A stretch of DNA of 64,000 bases from Chaetomium olivaceum (taxonomy: Eukaryota; Ascomycota; Sordariomycetes; Sordariales; Chaetomiaceae), in NCBI GenBank assembly GCA_039881045.1, contig JAYWVB010000060.1:62001-126000 (forward strand), written 5' to 3'. Below, piece after piece: positions 56,168 to 64,000 of the stretch. How positions within the stretch are numbered: the first letter of the stretch is position 1; each line of letters opens with the position of its first letter. Both the position numbers and the translations under genes were made by a program. The notes below the pieces were generated by a model. It had not been told where the DNA came from and did no database searches. It was given only the letters and a program-made list of their open reading frames with translations.

Positions 56168-59143
56168 ATGGTAAGAATTTTGTCTTTCATACTAGGCTAG
56201 GCGGCGGCAGGGTGCATGGCGGCAATCACAGATCGTCCTCGTGGCTGCTTCATGTTCCCTTCCCACTCCTACCGGCCACCCCCCCCCTTCTCGTGTCACT
56301 TACACGCACATCCCCCGTTCAGCTCTCTCCGGTTCTATCCCCTGCCCTGCCCCGTCACGGCCAACCTTCACCGGTCCGCGCCCCATTCTCAGCTCTCCCT
56401 CTTAATTCGTCAAGCGTACGGTCAATTGACAATGATTGTCTAGAATCCCAATATAAGAAAACGACGAGCTTATGGCCACGAGGAGGCCCCTGCAGAGTCG
56501 GTGTTCTATGACCTGACCTACACGCCGGCTCTCCTTGACAACTTATCTTTGCCACCCGACCACCGGTATATACTCGACCAGGGCCATCCACCTTGTGTGC
56601 TGCCCTCCTCCAGTCCCCTCTATCTGACACGTCCAGAATCTCGGCAGTATGTGCTAGAGCAGGCTGCTCTAATCCTAAACCAACCCGTGAACGCTCTACT
56701 CGACCTTAGCAACCAACAGTACCCGTTCGTCAGCCATCTACAGAACCACCCGGATTCGGAGGGGCAGCATCACTTCCATAAGAGACTTCGACTGAGCTCG
56801 AGTGCCTCGATGCCTTCACTTCCTTACTCTGACGGGCTACCTGTGCACCATGGGCAAGAGAAGAGCCCACTCGGCCCGCCGGCTGGCCCGCCGGATGCAG
56901 GTACGGGCGCTCTCCGCAAACCACATGGGCTTTTCCCTGGGAGGGACGTCGCAACTGGTTGGACGAGCACGCGCCTAGCCGACTGTTTCGGAAGCTTTTC
57001 CATGTGCCCACCATTTCAGTCTCAGCCAGGTAGGCTTCCCCTTTTCGTGTCACGCCGCAGTGCTCTGCAAAGGAGGGAAAGCTAACAACATCGCTAGCGA
57101 CGTACCAGCCACTCTCAACGCCCCCGTCATACGACTACGATGATCACCGCCCCCCAGCCCTGGATACCACTGTGGTTTCGGTGCAACCGCAGGCTCAAGC
57201 CTCTCTCATTTCTACTCCCGTCAGCTCAGACCCGGGTGCTCTCTATCCCTGTGACCACCCTGCATTGATGGCTCAGTATCTATCAAACTACCCTCCGCTC
57301 CAACCCGAGCGGGTCATGGGTATCCAGCCCCTACGAGTCGGGAGGAAATGGTCTACCCGAGCGTTTCACCCATCGTGAAGTACGAAGGCAACGCCGACAG
57401 TCCTCATGACGCCTCGGGCCTAGGGATACAGCCGCCACCTTACGTACCCACACAAACAGGCGCTGTACCCCCTCCATACTCTATCGGTGAATCATCGCCG
57501 TATGATGGGCACGGGATGGTCGTGAACTTGCCGTCGCGTTTCCATCCAATCCAATGTTTCGATGTTGGCCCGGCCACAGAGAACGCAGGTGCCCAGGATC
57601 TGGACTTCTTCCCAGCGCACAGAACCACTCCCGTAAAAACGCGGGCCGTTCAAGGACCAAGACTCGCGGGAGAAAACGGCTCTGACCAGGAAAATGGGCA
57701 GCTGCATCCGATGCCGAATGCAGCGGATTCGGGTAAAGCGCCTATCCGCCCCTTTTGGTTTGACGCCGACCTAACCCCTAGTCACAGTGCAACCTCGATC
57801 CGGAAAACGGGGAGGCCCTTGTTTATCGTGTAAGAAGATTGCCAGCAGTGCCAAGGTCTATCGGCTGAACTGCTTGCGTCTGAAGATCACGGACGTGAAG
57901 CTTTTCAAACCTGGCCAGGTCAAGGGGCAGGAATGGACTAACCGCTGGAAGGACAGCGTGATGGACGACATTGGCAATTGGGAATCCTCCCAAGTGCGAA
58001 CGATCCGGGTCACCGAGGGATACACGGGCCAGTCGGTCAGACTACAGGTCCGGCAGTTCAGGCCTCAGCAAGGCGACAAAATCCAAAGGTCTTGGGTCTC
58101 GAGGAATGGCAACAGACATGAAATTCAGATCCCGACCTTCGCCATTGTCAATCTGGATAACGCCAAGGCCGAATTTGACCAGTATATCAAAATCGGTCTG
58201 GTCGACTGCTGCCACCACTTGCTGGGCTCACGGGACAAACTCCTGTGGCGGACTTATTCTCTGGCCATCAAGACGGCACGAGATTCCTCTACACCACAAT
58301 CGGAGAAGAGCCTGCTAATTTCCACGCTCGACCTATGGATGTCGGTCCGGCTGACGACGAAGTCGTTTGAGATCGTGGGTGAAGACACGTTGGGGATGCC
58401 ACAAGACATCATCGACGACCAGGACAATCCGCTGCACGGGAAAATTCCGCTCCCCCCGGTGATGGGTGCGCAGATTGACTCGGTCATCATCCACCAGATT
58501 CAGCCTCGCCTTCGCCGAAAGGCCCTCGAGGAGCTGCAGAAAATGACACAAGAGAAAAAGCAGAAGACATGGCTCACGACATACCTCGTGACCTTCATCT
58601 TGTTGCACAACATTGGCCTGATAACCAAGCACGATGCGGACTACGCCAAAAAGCACGGCATGAAGGTGCGTTTCTTCGTATTGGAGCCGCAAACCATGGT
58701 GACTCGGCTGACCTTATCGCCAGACTCGATTCGCGCGAGAGGCACATGTCAAGGAGTACAACTTGGGTGAGTGCGCGCGACGGAGGTGTGTGAGATGTGA
58801 CATACCTGGTGACTGACACGGCGACCAGGGGCGAATACTCTCCTTGCCTACTTCCACTACTGCAACAAGGCCATCTACCCATTCTCCAGCGAGTGTAAAG
58901 ACCAGGATCTGCAGACATTGGCGGAACTGGATGATGAGGCCATCTCGTTCGTCCATTATACTCGAAAAATGGTTGCTGAACATAGTAAGTAGACCCGAAC
59001 GATACTGGGAACCTATCGTATCTGACTCGGCCGCGTTAGAAAAAGAATGGGAGAACTTGTGGGCCAAGGAGATTTATGAGGACGAATACTACTATGCGAG
59101 CCAGCTCTTCGAACACAACTGGCAACCCCGGACCATGGGTTAG
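56168..59143 (+). CDS. Zn(II)2Cys6 transcription factor family protein
   Basis: The protein fits a large fungal family with a central Zn cluster and a conserved C-terminal region of unknown role. The cluster reads GSCIRCRMQRIR, then CNLDPENGEA, then PCLSCKKI and a final Cys in YRLNC, with a basic linker before it (RGPFKDQDSREK). The N-terminal half is Pro/Gln/Ser-rich. Conserved C-terminal words are RLFKPGQVKG-like (here KLFKPGQVKG), RVTEGYTGQSV, PPVMGAQIDSV, KTWLTTYLVTF, LLAYFHYCNKAIYPF and NWQPRTMG. Introns are 56171-56443, 57030-57097, 57733-57787, 58666-58723, 58767-58828 and 58985-59039. The first coding exon is only the ATG. Three frame corrections are needed: a C at 57328-57331, the A run at 57635-57639, and a C at 57816-57818. 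The last two flank the zinc cluster. The corrected length is about 802 residues. Confidence 0.85.
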
Positions 59144-62100
59144 TTGTTTTCGTGGGCGGGATTTGCGATTTGTGCGGGTAAGAGCGAGTGTTGTTCGCGG
59201 GTGACAGGAGAATATTTCCGGGAGTGGACAACCGACTATTCGTTGGCGAGGGGGTAGCGATGAGGGGCAGCTTCCGTTACTGCCGAAGGTTTGTCTGAGG
59301 AATGGCGGGCTTTTCTTGGTTGTTCCGGGGACTCGAGGTTTGACATTGACAAATGGCCACGGGGGGACAGTTCTGGAACCCACTCAAGGTACGACCGCTT
59401 GTGTTGTGAAATACATGCCTGACATGTTTTCGACCCAAAGGTCTTTCTCAAACACGCCATCTGCCGGGTCAGCTCGAGGGATGGCTCGGGGTTTTTCCCT
59501 TCTTCGTGCCCTCCATTCCATTGAAGCGGGTGGACGTCGGAGAGTCTGCGACAGTACCAAGGAAACCCCAATCACGGACTGCAGTCACCACAGGCCCGGT
59601 TGCATCCCCATCGTGCTGTGAAAGCCACCGCTAGCCAATCGCGGAATGGCGGCATTCTCCAGCGGATGCAACTGCAGATCCGCAGTTGTTGCTCCCCACC
59701 TCTCTTATTGCAGAGTTAGCGCTCCCAGCCCATCGAAAACCCAGGATCAGGGGTTTGACAATGGGGACACAAGATAGATCTTTCTTATCCGATCCGATCT
59801 CTGCTTCCAAGCTTCGATGGCTGGCTGGAAACTCACAAACACGGGCATGAGACAGCTGGGCTGGACGTCGGGTGGCTGCACGTTGTCGGAAAGTCAACCC
59901 GGGCCATGTGTGAGCTGTGAGCAAACTATCGTTTTCGTACTTGGTCCTCCCCTTTTTTCTCCATCCTGTGTCTCATTTCCTCACCGGCTCAAGCCACCAC
60001 CCACATGTCGATGTCAGACCAGTTCTTCCAGCTCTGCTTCTAACCACAATCGGATTTGCTTGCACCCCTTCTTTTTGACCGGAAATCGGGACCCGGTGAA
60101 CGGCGCCAAAAAGAAAACGGAGAGAGAAAAAAAGATTTGCGACCATGCTTGCCACGCGGGCGACTTGGTTTACTCTGCACATCTGCGAATGTCCTGTACG
60201 TAGCGACACTGACAATGCCTGAAGCCGCTAGCAACTGCAACCACAACCACAACCGCAATCGCGCTACATACGTATGTCCCATCTCATGCAGCTGATGTAC
60301 CACTTTGGCAATTCCCGGTTGCACCAGCCACCTGCAACAGCGGGAAATTTTTGGGTATCGACAACTTCCCGTCCCGCCTGCCGCGTCCGAGATGAGATCT
60401 GTCGAGGTCAGGGACCGGAGGCTTTTTGGTGTGTCAAACCTTCTCTCATTTCTCTTGCATACGCTTCCAGACCTTGCCATGCTGGGATTCTTCACCTTTT
60501 CCTCCGAGCTTCTGCGCAGCCTGCCGAGCTGAACAGCAAACCCGTATTTCGCCAGCCATTGAGGATCGCACTTTGGCCATTCTCGATGTGCTCGACTCTG
60601 AACCCCAGACAATGGCTTCGACCAACGAAGGCACGACATCAACGCTCACCAGCACATGCCGCTTTGGGATTTCAACCTGCCGCCAGGTTTCTCCATGTCC
60701 AGCCATTTCTTCTTTCCGAGTCTGGATGGGCGATGAAGGCTGCGTTGTACAACGGAAGGAACGACCTGGTACTGTTCACAGCCGCCGTGGCCTCCTTCCA
60801 CCGCATCCATGTACATACCTTGGGTTCCAGTAAGGTAACACCTGAGGTATCCGTCTCTTGTGTCACTCCAGAATCTTCCGATTTGTTTTTTTTATTTTAC
60901 TCTTCCATTTCTCTGCTTCTCGCGCCTGCATGCTTTTATGTCTGGTTGTTCAGCAGCTGCCCTTGGTTGCGCCACATCTTATCATGGTGGCCGTTGCTTC
61001 GCTTGCCAGCATGAATGGAACGCGTACATCTTCGGCGTGCTGGCCCGCCTCCGAGTCCGTTGCCTACCACTACCTCACCTACATGTACCATGTATCATGT
61101 ATCATGTCTCGACATACCACCATCTGCCCTACATGCAGGTGGTGCATGACCTCGCAGATTAGTGTCTCCGATGGCGGGTCCGATCTCATCCAAAGGTTCC
61201 AGGTTCCGCGGACAAGTGCCCCGGTTGCTGCAGTTGAACGCCATCTCACAACAGCCCCTGCCAATATGCTCATGATCATCAGCTCGCGGTTCGTCTTCCG
61301 TAACCGGTGGCCATATCCAATGTCGGCAAAGTGCAAATCAAAGTAGCTAGCCTGCCTCGAGCTTGCCTTTCGGTCTGCCGCCCCTCTCGGGCTCCGTCAC
61401 GGAAGGCACCGTGTTGACCTTCCATTACCGTCCCCACCCCTCAGGTCACTTCCAAACGCCTCCTTCTCTCACACCCTGAGTCTCATATCGTTCGCCGAGC
61501 CTGGTGTTCCCTGCACCTTCATCCACCGTACCTACCTAGGTACCTAGACCAGCTCATCTTTGGAGCAGGAACGACGGAATCCAATACCACACGTTTCCCC
61601 AAGGGGAACAGCTACTTGTCGTCCCCCTCTCATCCGTCTGGCTGGGTGGCTACTGCTCTAGCCCTTTTAGTGTCACACCTGGCTCATGCTCACTTGTTCT
61701 TTCTTCTTACGACCTCCGCAGTCCGTATATGTACAGCGGCTCTGATTATTCTAGCATCTTTCTCTGTGCTCGCCGGATCTGCGCCTTCCCTTGCTCGGCG
61801 TCCACAAAGAGAAAAGGGTACTCACAGGCTGTTATTTTCTGTTCCCAGTCGGTGTGTTTCGAGCCTTCCTGGCAAGTCTAAACTGCTTTACCAAAACAAA
61901 TCTTCCCCTCCGTCCATATAAGTCGGCTTGAACTCAATTCTCTTCCCATTCATCCAGCATCCAGTCTTTCAACTCTCATCGGTTCTCGATTCGTTCGTTC
62001 TCTGCTCCGTCTGCTTCGTACCGATCCACTTGCAATATATCAAACTCACACTTGTTCGACGCTCAAAGCACCCCTTCGCTTTTTTTCCACCAATCCATTT

Positions 62101-62229
62101 GACAACCAAGCTCTCTTTCGAGGTGGGTTCCCTCTGCCCCTCCCTTGATCCCATCCCAATGCATGCTGGCTATGGAGCCCTAGGCGTGTTGATGCAGGGT
62201 GCTGATATGCGAGCAGATCATCCAACGTC
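59144..62229. other. 3.1 kb gap before the TauD-like gene
   Basis: No gene is supportable. A palindromic GTACCTACCTAGGTACCTAG word lies at 61528-61547, and ATGTATCATGT-type short repeats lie near 61083-61103. The last few hundred bases are C/T-rich and probably hold the promoter of the following gene. Confidence 0.45.
61528..61547. repeat. palindromic CCTAGG word with TACCTA flanks
   Basis: An inverted repeat centred on CCTAGG, one of several related words in the spacers of this window (46724-46735, 28533-28542, and a partial copy at 33610-33618). Confidence 0.6.
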
Positions 62230-63644
62230 ATGATGTCCATCGCAAGTGCCGGACCCGTTCTCGCCGCGGCCACCGCCCTGGTTGGCACTCCCAACTTGGC
62301 CCTGCACGCCAAAACTAATACCGATGTCCCCACCCTTCCGGCCGGCTTCCCCTCCCATCTGCCAGATAAGCTGGCCTGGACTGGCTCCGATTTCAAGAAG
62401 ACGTCTGACCACATCCTGAACTTGAATGCTACCCACCACGCCGAGATCAAGGCCGCTCTTGAAAGCTACAAATGTGGGTGCTTCCCCAGCAGACGATTCC
62501 CTCCCTCCCGCCTTGTTTCGCTAACAGCTTCTTGCCAGCCCTCGGTCAAGATGGAGATCTCGTGGACCCTGCCAACTTTCCACTCCCGACTCTCGGCCCG
62601 AAGCTCAAGGAGCTCAGCGGTGACATCCACAGTGGCAGGGGGTTCTGTGTCATCCGGGGCCTGAACCCTGCTGCCTTCACCGTTGAGGACTTGACTCTGG
62701 TCTACCTTGGCGTTCAGTCGTACATCGCCGAGCAGCGCGGGCGCCAGGACAAGCGTGGGAACATGCTCGGTAAGTGAAAACACATTCACCTCTTTGTCAC
62801 TAAGGCATCTGCTAACGGTTGGGCAGTCCATATTGTTGCGGATAACAGCACCAAGCAGGCGGCCGACCATCACCGGCACTCGACCAAGGCAATTGTCAGT
62901 TCTTACTCGGTGTGCTCCATGGCGGATGTGTGGATGGCGGCTAACCACGTTCGGTTCACTTCACTTAGACGTTCCACAACGAGGAAGCCGGCGATGTCGT
63001 CAGCTGGTTGACCCGCAGCACCGCCACAGCGGGCGGCAAATGCATCATTGCTTCGGCTTACACAGTTTACAACGTTCTGGCAGCTACTCGGCCCGATGTA
63101 ATTCGCACCCTATCCCGGTCTGACTGGCCTTTCGCTATGTAAGTGTGACGCCCAGTGGTGGTCTGATAAAGGTTCGCCCACTAACTTGGCTTTTTCTAGG
63201 CCACGCTTCCAATGCCGCCCGGTCATCTTCTACCGGGACTCAAAACTGGTCATGAACTTTGGTCGCGCCGCTCTCCTGGGCAGCGAGGCTCATCCCCGAC
63301 CTCAGCACCTGCCCTCCCTGACAACCCGCCAGATCGAGGCCTTGGATGCTATCGAGGCCATTGCGCAGGCCACCCAGCTAGAGATCCAGACACAGGCAGG
63401 AGATATGCATTTCATCAACAACCTCGCCATCCTTCACCGCCGCGAAGGTTTTGCTAATGGGCAGGCCCGCACCGAGAAACGCCACCTGGTGCGCATGCGG
63501 CTTCGCAGTGCCGAGCAAGGATGGTCGATCCCTCGCGAGCTCGAGACGGAGTGGGACGATGCGTTCAAGAAGCATGGCGTCAAGCACTGGCACGTGGAGC
63601 CAATGCCCTCGTACTTTTTCCCCATGCGCCTCTATCCCAATTAG
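62230..63644 (+). CDS. TauD/TfdA-type Fe(II)/2-oxoglutarate-dependent dioxygenase
   Basis: The product belongs to the clavaminate-synthase-like fold, in which a 2-His-1-carboxylate iron site couples 2-oxoglutarate decarboxylation to substrate oxidation. Segments in order are DKLAWTGSDF, LKELSGDIHSGRGFCVIRGL, LGVQSYIAEQRGRQ, HIVADNST, ITFHNEEAGDVVSW (first His and carboxylate), VNFGR-like LVMNFGRAAL, and DMHFINNLAILHRREGF (distal His and following basic residues), ending FFPMRLYPN. The first metal site reads His-Asn-Glu, where His-X-Asp is more usual. Five exons are joined by introns at 62474-62538, 62770-62826, 62895-62968 (donor GTCAGT, the least typical) and 63139-63199. They close in frame to 385 residues with no correction. 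The substrate is unknown. No partner gene for a secondary-metabolite pathway lies beside it. Confidence 0.88.
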
Positions 63645-64000
63645 GCTAGGAAGGCTTCCCCCCATCGTGGTTGTACTTTGTTTTCGCCCTTTTTCTCGTT
63701 GCATTCGAAGTCTTGTTAGACTAAAGCCGGGCATGGGCAGGGGGGCAGAAAACACGGTGGCGTTTCGGTTGGCATCTAATATCATTTTGTTTTCTTATGC
63801 TTGGTTTCTTGGGATGGTCATGACTGGAGGTGGTTAGCAAGGGGGGCGGGCACACGAACTGTATCCACATTGCTGGCCGGCTTCCGATGCAAAGTTTGCT
63901 GCTTTTTTCTATTTTCTCTTTTAATGACGCTAGTTGTTAGTTCGGCCAAAAGCTGGTCTCATAATTAAGCTGAACCTAATCAGCATGGCTATTTGTCCCA
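63645..64000. other. 3' flank of the TauD-like gene
   Basis: The last 356 bases contain T-rich stretches and no gene. It is probably the 3' untranslated region and the spacer beyond the window. Confidence 0.5.

Noticed and set aside
60274..61014. Open frame of 246 codons before the TauD-like gene
   Set aside because: No motif or family is recognised, and two other frames are open over the same stretch.

Overview
The window looks like a chromosomal segment of a filamentous ascomycete, most likely a sordariomycete close to Neurospora/Chaetomium. This rests on short 50-170 nt GT-AG introns, G+C-rich coding regions, long gene-poor spacers, and recognisable fungal orthologues (BUB2, CDC14, THOC5, PCC1, SWD3, ISC1, a CYS-14-type sulfate permease, an FPR4-type FKBP, a Zn(II)2Cys6 regulator). 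Genus is not resolved. I see no rRNA, tRNA, CRISPR, IS or intact transposon.

Layout, left to right: CinA-type amidase (-, 112-710); NDR-like AGC kinase (-, 1357-4880) with two in-frame TAG codons; acidic FKBP (-, 5977-7588); DJ-1/PfpI protein (-, 8391-9334); a 2.9 kb gap; membrane GT2-like glycosyltransferase (-, 12268-14529); a 3.8 kb gap; THOC5-like THO subunit (-, 18375-19161), divergent from a PAQR membrane protein (+, 20165-21653); a 3.3 kb gap; BUB2 (-, 24928-26111); a 4 kb gap; sulfate permease (+, 30115-33071), convergent with a SWIM zinc-finger protein (-, 33933-35508); a 4.9 kb gap; then a compact cluster of CDC14 (-), PCC1 (+), SWD3 (-), ISC1 (+) and an atypical kinase-like protein (-), in alternating orientation from 40452 to 50945; a 5.2 kb gap; Zn(II)2Cys6 factor (+, 56168-59143); a 3.1 kb gap; and a TauD/TfdA-type 2-oxoglutarate dioxygenase (+, 62230-63644). 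The genes are ordinary housekeeping and regulatory genes. I see no biosynthetic cluster or defence system, and neighbours are not linked in one pathway.

The strongest unexplained signal is genome-wide in character. Eleven of the seventeen genes need small frame corrections to give the full family protein, about 19 sites in all. Every site can be explained as loss of one base, or of one two-base unit, in a short run such as GGGG, CCCC or CGCG. Six genes (DJ-1, THOC5, BUB2, CDC14, PCC1, TauD) are intact. The simplest explanation is a deletion bias in the assembly consensus, but the sequence alone cannot exclude real decay. The two amber codons in the AGC kinase are substitutions and are a separate issue.

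Other points worth a look are a regulator whose first coding exon is only the ATG, an ISC1 polyserine microsatellite between two membrane helices, an atypical kinase with DFE in place of DFG, and two families of short dispersed motifs in the spacers.
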